Shown here: one piece after another, positions 21,709 to 31,412 of the stretch
Numbering within the stretch: position 1 is the stretch's first letter
How the letters are laid out: each line of letters starts with the position of its first letter
DNA from: Allorhizobium sonneratiae
GTDB lineage: Bacteria > Pseudomonadota > Alphaproteobacteria > Rhizobiales > Rhizobiaceae
Assembly (NCBI RefSeq): GCF_023700755.1
Contig: NZ_JAMKOJ010000007.1
Coordinates: 124,001 to 188,000, forward strand
Reading direction: 5' to 3'
DNA: 64,000 nt
Program-made: the position numbers and the translations under genes
The notes under the pieces: model-generated
Databases searched by the model: none
Told to the model about the DNA's origin: nothing
What the model saw: only the letters and a program-made list of their open reading frames with translations

Positions 21709-22362
21709 TTAACCAGTGAATTGCCAGACGGTGGTGTGCTTGACCTCTGCGTCTTCCAGAACCCGTGTGACCGGCACGGCATAAGAGCCAAGCTCCGTCA
21801 TCTGCTCTTTCGGGCAGTAGGAGCGGCCGGGGTCTCCGACGATCACCAAGATGTGATCGCGGGTCAGGGCCGTGAACCAGTCTTTCAGCCGGTCAGAAAA
21901 GCTCTTGTCATAGAAGACATCGCCTGCCAGCAGCAGATCGGCATCGGGTCTCTGGCCGATCAGGTCTTCTGAGCGGCAGTCGATCTCGACGCGGTTTGCC
22001 TGCGCATTCAGCCGTATGGCGGTTGCACTGAAGGGGTCGATATCGACAGCGGTGACATGGGCGGCACCCGCCATTTTCGCGGCAATACCCACCAGACCGG
22101 AGCCGCTGGCGAAATCGATCACCCGCTTGCCACGCACGAGATCGGGATGATTGAGAATGTGGCGGGCAAGACCCTGCCCGCCTGCCCAGGCAAAGGCCCA
22201 GAAGGGCGGCGGCAGGCCGATGTCTGCCAGTTCTTCTTCGGTCTTCAGCCATAGATCATGCACTTCGCTGGCCAGATGCAGCGAAATTTCCGGCACATGC
22301 GGCGGTGCGATCAGCGCGGTATTGGCGCGGATGAAGCCTTCCGGGTCGCGTGTCGCTGTCAT
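21709..22362 (-). CDS. METTL20-type protein-lysine methyltransferase
   Basis: 217 residues, class I SAM methyltransferase. FWAFAWAGGQGLARHIL precedes motif I VIDFASGSGLVGIAAK (about 88-103), then the acidic end of strand 2 in VTAVDIDPF, and the family motif LLLAGDVFYDKSF. This matches the METTL20/ETFB-KMT group; the Agrobacterium homologue is reported to methylate ETF beta and ribosomal L7/L12. Start ATG 22362 lies one base after the EVE gene stop; the longer frame would overlap that gene. It is last in the tsaD-gpsA-YciI-EVE-methyltransferase run. Confidence 0.82.
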   Translation of the reverse strand: MTATRDPEGFIRANTALIAPPHVPEISLHLASEVHDLWLKTEEELADIGLPPPFWAFAWAGGQGLARHILNHPDLVRGKRVIDFASGSGLVGIAAKMAGAAHVTAVDIDPFSATAIRLNAQANRVEIDCRSEDLIGQRPDADLLLAGDVFYDKSFSDRLKDWFTALTRDHILVIVGDPGRSYCPKEQMTELGSYAVPVTRVLEDAEVKHTTVWQFTG

Positions 22363-22363
22363 C

Positions 22364-22792
22364 TTAACGCGGCGGATTATCAAGGCCGCCCATGCGGCAG
22401 ACCTCGAGATATTCCTCTTCGGTCACCGGCTGCACCGAAAGCCGCATGGAGGTGACGAGCGACATATTGGCCAGTTTCGGATTGGCCTTCACATCTTTCA
22501 GGCTCACCGGTTTTGGCATGTCGCAGACGGCGCGGATATCGACACATTCCCAGCGCGGGTCGTCCGTGGTCGAATCGGGATGGGCGAGCGCTGCAACCTC
22601 GGTAATGCCGACCACTTCCAGACCCTCGTTCGAATGGTAGAAGAAGCCCTTGTCGCCGAGCTGCATCGCCCGCATATTGTTGCGGGCGAGGTAATTGCGC
22701 ACCCCGTCCCATTGTTCGCCGGCTTCGCCTTTGGCCTTCAGCATCTCCCAGGAAAATTTGAAGGGTTCGGATTTATAGAGCCAGAATGCCAT
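22364..22792 (-). CDS. EVE domain protein
   Basis: 142 residues, one complete EVE domain (PUA-like fold), close in type to human thymocyte nuclear protein 1: WLYKSEPFKFSWEML at the start, WDGVRNYLARNNMRAMQLGDKGFFYHS (about 29-55), and GITEVAALAHPD. EVE domains are thought to recognise modified bases in DNA or RNA; which one is not known for this group. Six bases separate it from the YciI gene and one base from the methyltransferase. Confidence 0.85.
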   Translation of the reverse strand: MAFWLYKSEPFKFSWEMLKAKGEAGEQWDGVRNYLARNNMRAMQLGDKGFFYHSNEGLEVVGITEVAALAHPDSTTDDPRWECVDIRAVCDMPKPVSLKDVKANPKLANMSLVTSMRLSVQPVTEEEYLEVCRMGGLDNPPR

Positions 22793-22798
22793 GAAGGA

Positions 22799-23092
22799 TC
22801 ACGCCTCGGGATTGTTGAAGACCCAGTTATAGGGCCGGATGTCCACGGTTTCAAACAGCCCGGCCTTGGCATAGGGGTCTTCAGCGGCAATTGCCTTTGC
22901 GTCTTCCAGCGTCTCGGCGGCAATCAGCAGCATGGAGCCGCAGGGCTTGCCGTTTGCATCGAGAAAAGGACCGCCGATTTTCAAGGTGCCATTGGCGTTC
23001 AGCCCGTTCAGCCATTCGACATGGGGTGGGCGGGTCGCCATCCTCAGATCGAGATGGTTGGGCTTGTCATTGCAGATAACGGCAAAAATCAT
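22799..23092 (-). CDS. YciI-like protein
   Basis: 97 residues, ferredoxin-like alpha/beta fold of the YciI/YCII family: MIFAVICNDKPNHLDLRMAT, then RPPHVEWLNGL with the conserved histidine, GGPFLDANGKPCGSMLLI, and AEDPYAKAGLFETVDIRPY. Function is unknown; a His-Asp pair suggests an enzyme. It follows gpsA by 11 bases in the same operon and is a conserved neighbour in rhizobia. Confidence 0.85.
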   Translation of the reverse strand: MIFAVICNDKPNHLDLRMATRPPHVEWLNGLNANGTLKIGGPFLDANGKPCGSMLLIAAETLEDAKAIAAEDPYAKAGLFETVDIRPYNWVFNNPEA

Positions 23093-23103
23093 GGAGACAA
23101 CTC

Positions 23104-24093
23104 CTATTCCTTGGTGATCGGACGGGTCATGAGAGCCTGTACGGCGTGATCGATGTCAAGCACGCCGTCGATAATGTCGGCCACCGCCCGGGTGACCGGC
23201 ATATCGATGTGGTGATGTTCGGCAAGGCGGGCGGCCACGGCAGCGGCAAAGGCCCCCTCCACCAGCGCCCCTTGCGTGGCTGCGGCGTCACCGCGGCCAA
23301 GGCCGATGCCGTAGCGCAGATTGCGCGATTGATGGCTGGTGCCGGTCAGCACCAGATCGCCGAGACCGGACAGGCCGCGCACCGTTTCCGCATGGCCGCC
23401 CATGGTCTCGACCAGGCGTGACATTTCGGCAAGCCCGCGTGAAATCAGCGCCGCGCGGGCCGATTCGCCCAGCCCCTTGCCCTCGACAATGCCGCAGGCA
23501 ATGGCCAGCACGTTTTTCAGCGCGCCTCCCAGTTGCACGCCGATGCGATCGTCGCTGGCATAAAGCCGGAAGCTTCTGGTGGACAGTGCCCGCGCCAGAT
23601 CTTCAGCCAGCGCCATCGACGGTGCGGCCAGCGCCATGGCTGTCGGCAGGCCAAGGGCAATATCCATGGCAAAACCGGGGCCGGATAAGACGGCAACCGG
23701 ATGATGCGGCAGGGCCCGGTCGAGCAGATCCGTCAGAAGCCGGGCGCTTTGCCGGTCAATGCCTTTGGCACAGGTGACGATAATGGCCTCTGCGGCAAGA
23801 AAGGGACCATAGGTTTCGGCGGCCTCGGACTGCGCCTGCGAGGGCATGGCAAAGAGGACGGTATCGGCGCGTGCCAGCGCCTGCGGCGCGGCGGAAAACG
23901 TCAATGTTGCAGGCAAATTCACCCCGGGCAGCGCCCGCTCATGCTGACGCTTTTGCGCCAGATCGTGCATCAGAGCGGCATCGCGACCGATCAGGGTCAC
24001 ATGGTCGCGTCCCTCCTGCGCCAGAACTGCAGCCAGGGCGGTGCCGAAGGCGCCAGCGCCGATGACGGCGATGTGGCTGCTTGTTGTGCTCAT
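23104..24093 (-). CDS. gpsA: Glycerol-3-phosphate dehydrogenase [NAD(P)+]
   Basis: Reduces dihydroxyacetone phosphate to sn-glycerol-3-phosphate for phospholipid synthesis. The 329-residue product has [17 protein letters not shown] at the N terminus and [10 protein letters not shown]. The family motif [34 protein letters not shown] with the catalytic lysine, and [11 protein letters not shown] are also present. Its ATG overlaps the tsaD TGA by four bases (ATGA), so they are coupled. Confidence 0.96.
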   Translation of the reverse strand: MSTTSSHIAVIGAGAFGTALAAVLAQEGRDHVTLIGRDAALMHDLAQKRQHERALPGVNLPATLTFSAAPQALARADTVLFAMPSQAQSEAAETYGPFLAAEAIIVTCAKGIDRQSARLLTDLLDRALPHHPVAVLSGPGFAMDIALGLPTAMALAAPSMALAEDLARALSTRSFRLYASDDRIGVQLGGALKNVLAIACGIVEGKGLGESARAALISRGLAEMSRLVETMGGHAETVRGLSGLGDLVLTGTSHQSRNLRYGIGLGRGDAAATQGALVEGAFAAAVAARLAEHHHIDMPVTRAVADIIDGVLDIDHAVQALMTRPITKE

Positions 24094-25187
24094 GCCTTGG
24101 CGCCCCGTTTGCCGGAACCGAGCAGCGCGCCTGCTTTTTCATCGAGCGGCCAGCGAGAGCGCGGCGACACATCCAGCCCATCGGCCGGCAGGCCGAGCGC
24201 CATGCGTTCGAGCCCGGCCCAGGCAATCATCGCGGCATTGTCGGTGCACAGATGATGCGGCGGCGCGATGAAGCGAAAACCGTGCCGTGCACACAGGCCG
24301 GTCAGTGTCGATCTCAGCGCCTGATTGGCGGCAACGCCCCCGGCAACAATCAGGGCGGGTGTGCCGTCAAAATCGTGAAATTCCTCTGAAAACCGTTCCA
24401 GCCCACGGCTGATCCGGTCGTCCATGGTGCGGGCAATGGCGCGCTGGAAGGAGGCGCAGATATCGGCAATATCCTGATCGCTCACCGGCGCGGTTGCCTC
24501 GGCTGCCTGTCGGACAGCGGTTTTCAGCCCGGAAAAGGAAAAGTCGAGCCGTTTTTCGCCGACCAGCGGACGGGGAAAGCTGAATCGGCGCTCGTCACCC
24601 GTGGCTGCGGCCTTTTCTACGGCGGGACCGCCGGGATAGGGCAGGCCGAGCAGCTTGGCGGTCTTGTCGAAAGCCTCGCCCAGCGCATCGTCGATGGTGG
24701 TGCCCCAGCGCTGATAATCGCCCACCCCTTTGACCAGAACGAGCTGGGTATGGCCACCGGAAACGAGCAGCATCAGATAAGGAAAGGAGACGCCATCGGT
24801 CAGCCGCGCCGTTAGCGCATGGCCTTCCAGATGATTGACGGCATAAAGCGGTTTTTTCGCCACGCGGGCCAGCGCCTTGCCGGTCATCAGCCCGACCAGC
24901 AGTCCGCCGATCAGGCCAGGACCGGCGGTGGCGGCAATGGCATCGACATCGCCGAGACGCAGACCGGCCTTGGCGAGTGCTTCCTCCACCAGCGTATCGA
25001 GCGCCTCGACATGGGCGCGGGCGGCAATTTCCGGCACGACACCGCCATAGACGCTGTGTTCGTCGAGCTGGCTCAGCACAACGTCGGAAACAATCTCGCC
25101 GCGTCCGTCCGCATGGCGGGTGACGATGGCGGCGGCGGTTTCGTCGCAACTGGTTTCAATGCCGAGAATTGTCAAGGATAAGGTCAT
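24090..25187 (-). CDS. tsaD: tRNA N6-adenosine threonylcarbamoyltransferase TsaD
   Basis: Transfers the threonylcarbamoyl group to A37 of ANN-decoding tRNAs. The 365-residue product starts [20 protein letters not shown] (ATG 25187; the longer frame runs into the hemC leader). The metal-binding histidines lie in [14 protein letters not shown], the ATP-binding motifs in [13 protein letters not shown] and [14 protein letters not shown], and the Asp in [13 protein letters not shown]. It is divergent from hemC across 85 bases and first of a five-gene minus-strand operon. Confidence 0.97.
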   Translation of the reverse strand: MTLSLTILGIETSCDETAAAIVTRHADGRGEIVSDVVLSQLDEHSVYGGVVPEIAARAHVEALDTLVEEALAKAGLRLGDVDAIAATAGPGLIGGLLVGLMTGKALARVAKKPLYAVNHLEGHALTARLTDGVSFPYLMLLVSGGHTQLVLVKGVGDYQRWGTTIDDALGEAFDKTAKLLGLPYPGGPAVEKAAATGDERRFSFPRPLVGEKRLDFSFSGLKTAVRQAAEATAPVSDQDIADICASFQRAIARTMDDRISRGLERFSEEFHDFDGTPALIVAGGVAANQALRSTLTGLCARHGFRFIAPPHHLCTDNAAMIAWAGLERMALGLPADGLDVSPRSRWPLDEKAGALLGSGKRGAKA

Positions 25188-25272
25188 GGGGGCGCAGGAA
25201 CGGGGCTCGGATCGGTTGCGGTTGGTGTCAAACATGGGTACGAGCAATGTCGGTAACAATGGAAGAGTTCAG

Positions 25273-26199
25273 ATGCAAACGAAACCTTTCCGCATCGGCA
25301 CGCGCGGCAGCCCGCTGGCGCTGGCCCAGGCCCATGAAACCCGTGACCGGCTGATGGCGGCGCATGGCCTGCCTGCCGAAATGTTTGAAATCGTGGTCCT
25401 GTCCACCACCGGTGACCGGGTCACGGATCGGGCGCTGGCGGAGATTGGCGGCAAGGGGCTGTTCACACTGGAACTGGAGCAGCAACTTGCCTCCGGTGAC
25501 CTTGATCTTGCCGTGCATTCCTCCAAGGACATGCCGACGGCGCTGCCCGATGGTCTCGGTATCATCGCCTATCTGCCGCGTGAAGACATGCGCGATGCCT
25601 TGATCGGGCGGACCGCACCGAAACTGCTCGATTTGCCGGAGGGCGCGGTCGTCGGCTCGGCATCGCTCAGACGGCAGGCGCTGATCCGGCGGCTGCGGCC
25701 CGATCTTCAGGTCGTGACCTATCGTGGGGCGGTGGAAACACGTCTGCGCAAGCTTGCCGAGGGCGAGGTGGATGCAACGCTTCTGGCTGTCGCGGGATTG
25801 AAACGGCTCGACCGGGAGGCGGTGATCACGGAATATCTCGATCTCGAGCGGTTTCCGCCTGCGCCTGCACAAGGGGCGATCTGCATCGAGGCGCGGTTGG
25901 ATGACCGGCGGGTGCGCGATCTGGTTTCTCCCGTCAATCACCGCCCGACTTTTGACGCGGTATCCTGCGAGCGTGCCTTTCTGGCAGCGCTGGACGGTTC
26001 CTGCCGAACGCCGATTGCCGGTTTTGCCGTTTCCGATGGCGAACGCCTGGGCTTTACCGGCACGATCCTGACACCGGATGGCACTGTCTTTCACGACATT
26101 GCCGCAGAAGGGGGTGTTGGTGACGCCTTTGCCCTTGGCTGGTCGGCGGGCGAGGCGATCCGGGAAAAGGCCGGGACAGGATTTTTCGACAGCTGGTGA
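25273..26199 (+). CDS. hemC: Porphobilinogen deaminase (hydroxymethylbilane synthase)
   Basis: Polymerises four porphobilinogens to hydroxymethylbilane. The 308-residue product starts [20 protein letters not shown] at ATG 25273; the frame is open further upstream but there overlaps tsaD. Conserved segments: [49 protein letters not shown], and the dipyrromethane-binding cysteine in [13 protein letters not shown]. It is followed by hemD at 18 bases. Confidence 0.97.
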   Translation: MQTKPFRIGTRGSPLALAQAHETRDRLMAAHGLPAEMFEIVVLSTTGDRVTDRALAEIGGKGLFTLELEQQLASGDLDLAVHSSKDMPTALPDGLGIIAYLPREDMRDALIGRTAPKLLDLPEGAVVGSASLRRQALIRRLRPDLQVVTYRGAVETRLRKLAEGEVDATLLAVAGLKRLDREAVITEYLDLERFPPAPAQGAICIEARLDDRRVRDLVSPVNHRPTFDAVSCERAFLAALDGSCRTPIAGFAVSDGERLGFTGTILTPDGTVFHDIAAEGGVGDAFALGWSAGEAIREKAGTGFFDSW

Positions 26200-26217
26200 G
26201 GATCGGCGGGAGACCAA

Positions 26218-26934
26218 ATGCGCGTTCTGGTGACGAGAGCAGAAGAGGCAGGGCGCAAGACGGCGAAACGTCTTGCAGACCTGGGCCATTCTGCGGTTCT
26301 CTTGCCGCTTGCCAGCCCGGTGCATCAGCCGGATCAGGCTTTGGCCGCCCTTGCCAAGGGGCATTCCGCTCTTGCCTTCACCAGTGCCGAGGCCTGTCGC
26401 GCCTTGCTGCCGCTGCGGGAAACGCTTGTGGCGCATCAAGCCACGCCCGTCTTTTGTGTTGGAAAAAAGACGGCAGACGCGGCGGAAAAGCTCGGCTTCA
26501 AGCACATAATCACCGCCGAGGGCGATGGCGCCGTGCTGGCCGCGCGTGTGTCTGACGAACCCATCGATTGGCGCAGTCCGTTGCTTTATCTTGCAGGCCA
26601 GCCCCGTGCGCGCGGCTTTGAAAAGGGGCTTGACGCCCATGCTATTCCGTTTTGTGTGGCCGATGCCTATCGGATGGAAACGGTCTGCTATGACCAACAA
26701 GGTTTGCGCGAAAGGCTGCAGGATATTCCGGTCGACGCAGTTCTCATCTATTCGGCGGAAACGGCGCGGCGCTTCATGGCGCTGCCACTCGATGTGCTGG
26801 ACGGGGCCGTTTTTGGCCGTTCGCGATTTTTGTGCCTGAGCGCAAAGGTGGCGGAGGCGCTGGCGCCAGGCTGGCGTGAACGCGCTGAAATCGCCTCCGC
26901 GCCGGATGAAGCAAGCCTGTTTACTCTTTTGTGA
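26218..26934 (+). CDS. hemD: Uroporphyrinogen-III synthase
   Basis: Closes hydroxymethylbilane with D-ring inversion. The 238-residue product is the usual poorly conserved HemD: MRVLVTRAEEAGRKTAKRL at the start, ALAFTSAEACRAL, and the C-terminal half with DAVLIYSAETARRF (conserved Tyr-Ser) and FLCLSAKVAEAL. Position straight after hemC supports the call. A 293-base gap separates it from the Mic60-type gene. Confidence 0.92.
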   Translation: MRVLVTRAEEAGRKTAKRLADLGHSAVLLPLASPVHQPDQALAALAKGHSALAFTSAEACRALLPLRETLVAHQATPVFCVGKKTADAAEKLGFKHIITAEGDGAVLAARVSDEPIDWRSPLLYLAGQPRARGFEKGLDAHAIPFCVADAYRMETVCYDQQGLRERLQDIPVDAVLIYSAETARRFMALPLDVLDGAVFGRSRFLCLSAKVAEALAPGWRERAEIASAPDEASLFTLL

Positions 26935-26951
26935 GCTGAGCAGACTTTCAT

Positions 26952-26988
26952 TGGCAGGCCAAGGCTTTGCCAGCTTAGTTTTTGTTTT
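26952..26988 (+). terminator. Terminator-like hairpin after hemD
   Basis: TGGCA (26952-26956) and TGCCA (26968-26972) form a short stem, and GTTTTTGTTTT follows from 26978. The stem is only five base pairs and the T run is a few bases away, so this is a weak call. The rest of the 293-base gap up to 27227 shows no gene and probably carries the promoter of the Mic60-type gene. Confidence 0.35.
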
Positions 26989-27227
26989 AATACAGGTTCT
27001 CTTTGGAAAGCGGCGGGACACTTTTCTGGACCCTGGTGAGATCATGGCAGGCAAAATGGCGGGAGCCTCTTTCCTTCCGCATCATCCCTGACTACTTTCA
27101 CAAGCGAGCGGGATGGTTGACCAGCCGGCTTCCGGTTACGGATAAATCCCGCCCTGTTAAAATTCTCGGGAAGACATTTGTTGCAGAACCGGCGAATATC
27201 TGACGAGACAGTGAAAACGAGGTTGCC

Positions 27228-28577
27228 ATGGTTTCCGGAAAACCCCCACGCCGTTCCAAATCGACCGCCGAACCGGTGACGATCGATCTCAAGGCAACCG
27301 AGGTGCCGAAGCCGGAGACTGAGCGCGTGCCTGCCGGAGACGCAGAGGCTGCTGCCGTATCGACCCCTTCGACAGAGCAGGGCGCATCCTCTTCGCATGC
27401 CGCGCCGGAAGAGGCTGTCAAAACCGGGGTTTCAGACACGTCGGAGACCGGTGAGGCCGCATCCACCGTGAAGGACGAAAAACTCGACAAGGACGACCAG
27501 GCTACGGGTGCTGCACAGGCAAAAACGCAGGAAGAACCCTCCGCCGCAGACGAGGTCCCGTCTGCTGCACAAGCGGACACGCCAGAAGACAAGGCTAATG
27601 AGGATGTCAGGGGCAAAAGCGCGGAAGCGTCTGCGACCAAGGGTCGCGGCCCGGCCATGTTGGCCGCCGGGATTGCCGGTGGGCTTGTGGCGTTGATCGG
27701 CATGGGCGGGCTGCAATATGCCGGCGTTCTGCCTGCCTTCGGTCCTCAGAGCGGGCAGGACAGGCTTGCCGCCTTGTCCGGTGAGGTTGAGGCGTTGAAG
27801 GCCGATCTTGGCAACATCAAGCCAACGGATACGTCGGCGCTGGCAGCACGGATCACCCGGCTGGAACAGGCGGCTCCGGCTGGAAACGGTGGTGATGCCG
27901 GCCCCGCGATCAGCGATTTGCAGGGAAAGCTTGCTGCCACCAATCAATCAATCGACACGCTGAAAGCTGGACTCGATGGGAGGCTTGACAGCCTGACCAA
28001 GGGGCAGGGCGATCTGGTGAACCGGGTTGAGGCACTGGAAACCAAGGTCAACCGGCCTGACGGCAATATTCAGATCGCCCGCGCCATTGCCGCTTCGGCC
28101 CTGAAAACCGCAGCCGACAGGGGTGGGCCTTTCCTCAGTGAATTGCAGACGCTGGCAACGGTGGTGCCGGATGATCCGGCGATTGCCGCGCTCAAACCCT
28201 ATGCTGCGACGGGTGTCGCCTCGCGGTCCCAGTTGATCCGTGATTTCGATCCGGTGGCCAACCGCATTCTTGCCGCCATCGACCAGCCATCCGAAAGCGC
28301 CGATATCGGCGAGCGCCTCTGGGCCAGTGCCAAATCGCTGATCAAGGTGCGTCCGGTCGGCAATGTCGAGGGTACGAGCCCGGCGGCCATTGTCGCGCGC
28401 ATGGGCGACAAGCTGCAAAATGGCGATCTGAAGGGGGCGGCCGAGGAATGGAACAGTCTGCCGCAGGCAGGTAAGGCGGCATCGCAGGCGTTCAAGACGG
28501 CGCTTGATGGCCGCATCGCCGTGGAAACCAACGTATCGGCTGCGGTGGCGCGCGCCATTGCCGCACGGCAGGGCTGA
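27228..28577 (+). CDS. Alphaproteobacterial Mic60 (mitofilin) homologue, COG4223 type
   Basis: 449 residues. An acidic, Ala/Glu/Pro-rich cytoplasmic N terminus (1-140) is followed by one membrane helix (about 142-169). Next come a periplasmic coiled-coil region (about 175-290, with LSGEVEALKADL and DLVNRVEALETKV) and a C-terminal mitofilin-like helical domain (about 295-440). This layout and the position between hemD and the HemY-like gene are those described for bacterial Mic60, the ancestor of the mitochondrial cristae-junction protein; it can bend inner membrane. Sequence identity to mitochondrial Mic60 is low, so the call rests on layout and context. Confidence 0.78.
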   Translation: MVSGKPPRRSKSTAEPVTIDLKATEVPKPETERVPAGDAEAAAVSTPSTEQGASSSHAAPEEAVKTGVSDTSETGEAASTVKDEKLDKDDQATGAAQAKTQEEPSAADEVPSAAQADTPEDKANEDVRGKSAEASATKGRGPAMLAAGIAGGLVALIGMGGLQYAGVLPAFGPQSGQDRLAALSGEVEALKADLGNIKPTDTSALAARITRLEQAAPAGNGGDAGPAISDLQGKLAATNQSIDTLKAGLDGRLDSLTKGQGDLVNRVEALETKVNRPDGNIQIARAIAASALKTAADRGGPFLSELQTLATVVPDDPAIAALKPYAATGVASRSQLIRDFDPVANRILAAIDQPSESADIGERLWASAKSLIKVRPVGNVEGTSPAAIVARMGDKLQNGDLKGAAEEWNSLPQAGKAASQAFKTALDGRIAVETNVSAAVARAIAARQG

Positions 28578-28589
28578 GGGAGCAAGCGC

Positions 28590-30128
28590 ATGATCCGTAT
28601 CATTTCCTATGTCCTGCTGATCCTTGTTCTCGGCTTTGGGTTTTCCTGGCTGGCCGATCGTCCGGGCGATGTTGAGATTGTCTTTCAGGGCCAGCAGATT
28701 GATATGAGCCTGACGGTGGCGGCGGCGATCGTTGCGGCCCTGATTGCTGTGGTGATGATCCTCTGGTGGCTGTTGCGCACGCTGTGGACCTCGCCGCATT
28801 CGGTGCGGCGCTATTTCCGTGCCCGCAAGCGTGACCGCGGCTACAAGGCGCTCTCCACCGGCCTGATTGCCGCAGGGGCTGGCAATGCGCAGATGGCGCG
28901 GCGGATGAGTTCTCGCGCCAAGGGTCTGATTTCGTCGAGCCGAGAACCGTTGATCCTGATGCTGGAGGCCGAAGCCGCGCTGATCGAAGGCAAGCATGAC
29001 GAGGCACGCCGCCTGTTTGAGCAGATGGTGGGTGACAGTGAGACCCGTGAATACGGTTTGCGCGGCCTCTATCTTGAGGCAAGCCGCGCCGGTGCGCATG
29101 AAGCCGCCCGGCAATATGCGGAAAAGGCAGCGGAAGAAGCCCCCTATCTGCCCTGGGCGGCCAAGGCGACGCTGGAGCATCGATGCCGCAATGGCGAATG
29201 GGACGAGGCGATCCATCTGCTCGATCGCCAGCGCATTGCCCATGGCGTGCGCCGTGCCGAAGCCGACCGGCTGAAGGCCGTGTTGTTGACCGCCAAGGCT
29301 GTCGATCAGCTGGACGGCGACCCGGCGGGTGCGCGCGACAATGCGATAAATGCCCTCAAACTGGCCAAGGGGTTTGTTCCGGCAGCCGTAACGGCGGCCA
29401 GGGCGCTGATCCGCGAAGACAATCTGCGCAAGGCGGCTTCCGTGCTGGAAAGCGCCTGGAAACAGGAGCCGCATCCGGAAGTGGCACGGGTCTATGCCCG
29501 GGCGCGTCCGGGCGATGGCGCGCTCGACCGGTTGAAGCGTGCTGAACGGCTGGAACATCTGAAACCCAACAATGTCGAGTCTCTGCTGGTTGTTGCCGAA
29601 ATGGCGCTTGAAGCTCATGACTTCAACAAGGCACGCAGCAAGGCGGAAGCGGCAGCCCGGCTTTCCCCGAGCGAGCGCGTTTTCCTGCTTCTGGCCGATA
29701 TCGAGGATATCGAAACCGGCGATCAGGCCCGCATCCGCTACTGGATGGCGCAGGCGCTGAAAGCCCCGCGCGACCCGGCCTGGGTGGCCGATGGGCAGGT
29801 CTCGGAAAGCTGGCGCCCCTTCTCACCGGTCAGCGGCAGGATCGACGCTTTCGAATGGAAAGTGCCTTATGCGCAATTGAGCGGTCCGGTTGAGGACGGC
29901 CATGTCATCAGCGGTGCGGCGATGCTGGCCGACTTGCCGCCGCTTGCGCAAACGGCGGCGGCTCCGGCGGAAACAGTTGCGCAACAGCCCGTTACGACCG
30001 CGGGTGAGCCGGCGGCAAGACCCGCCACGGTTGACGGTGCCGGTCCCTTTCATGGCCGCCCGCCCGATGATCCGGGCGTCAAGGACCCCAACCGAACGGA
30101 TGAAAAAGTCCGTCTCAACCTTTATTGA
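28590..30128 (+). CDS. HemY-like membrane protein with tetratricopeptide repeats
   Basis: 512 residues with two N-terminal membrane helices (about 3-21 and 40-64) and the HemY N-terminal domain, including RRYFRARKRDRGYKALSTGL. A long helical TPR-like region follows (about 95-400, for example PLILMLEAEAALIEGKHDEA). The tail is proline- and alanine-rich and disordered. Despite the name this is not protoporphyrinogen oxidase HemY; it is the structural protein found next to hemD. It begins 12 bases after the Mic60-type gene, so the two are probably one unit. Confidence 0.85.
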   Translation: MIRIISYVLLILVLGFGFSWLADRPGDVEIVFQGQQIDMSLTVAAAIVAALIAVVMILWWLLRTLWTSPHSVRRYFRARKRDRGYKALSTGLIAAGAGNAQMARRMSSRAKGLISSSREPLILMLEAEAALIEGKHDEARRLFEQMVGDSETREYGLRGLYLEASRAGAHEAARQYAEKAAEEAPYLPWAAKATLEHRCRNGEWDEAIHLLDRQRIAHGVRRAEADRLKAVLLTAKAVDQLDGDPAGARDNAINALKLAKGFVPAAVTAARALIREDNLRKAASVLESAWKQEPHPEVARVYARARPGDGALDRLKRAERLEHLKPNNVESLLVVAEMALEAHDFNKARSKAEAAARLSPSERVFLLLADIEDIETGDQARIRYWMAQALKAPRDPAWVADGQVSESWRPFSPVSGRIDAFEWKVPYAQLSGPVEDGHVISGAAMLADLPPLAQTAAAPAETVAQQPVTTAGEPAARPATVDGAGPFHGRPPDDPGVKDPNRTDEKVRLNLY

Positions 30129-30196
30129 CGGTGAGGCTGAGGGAGGGGAACTGGCCTGACCCTCAAGACGATCATGCAAACGAAGATGGACACCTT

Positions 30197-30665
30197 ATGC
30201 TGGAAAGCCTCAATGCCTTTTTTCAGGGACTGCTGAACACGTCACCCTCGTCCCATTTCAGTCATGACGATACGAGGGTGTTGATTGCTGCCCTCTGTTT
30301 TCAGGTGATGGAAGCCGATGGCTCGATCAGCGAGGCGGAAAGGGAAAGTCTGCGGCAGAATCTGAAAGAGCATTACGGACTTGATGAGGAGAAGCTGGAA
30401 TCCGTTCTGGAAACTGGTCTCGAGATCGAGAGTGAGGCGGTCGATTATTATCGTTTTACCTCGGAGTTGAAGCGGCGTCTGACGGCAGAGGAGCGGCTGG
30501 AACTGGTCGGTGTGCTCTGGGACATCGTCTATGCCGATGGCGTGCGCACGGAGATGGAGGATCATATTCTCTGGAGGGTTGCCGACCTTCTCGGGGTTTC
30601 CGACCGGGACCGGGTATTGTCACGCAAGGGGGCGGCTGCCCGCGCCGGACAGGTGGGAGAGACGG

Positions 30666-30676
<11 letters not shown>
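30197..30676 (+). CDS. TerB-like acidic helical protein
   Basis: 159 residues from ATG 30197; the frame is open further upstream but without a better start. The tellurite-resistance TerB/COG4103 fold is visible: ALCFQVMEADGSISEAERE and GVLWDIVYADGVRTEMED are the two metal-binding-like helix pairs (DG.I...E). Bacterial TerB-like proteins are placed at membranes near stress systems; here no ter genes are present, so a role in tellurite resistance should not be assumed. It overlaps the next gene by 11 bases. Confidence 0.8.

Positions 30677-31393
<717 letters not shown>

Positions 31394-31412
<19 letters not shown>

Noticed and set aside
25228..27054. A 608-codon minus-strand open frame opposite hemC and hemD, and a 556-codon one opposite the HemY-like gene (27948-29618)
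   Set aside because: Both are mirror frames of recognisable genes with no start signal or family match.
28590..30128. Protoporphyrinogen oxidase HemY
   Set aside because: The protein has no FAD motif; it is the unrelated HemY-like TPR membrane protein that shares the name.
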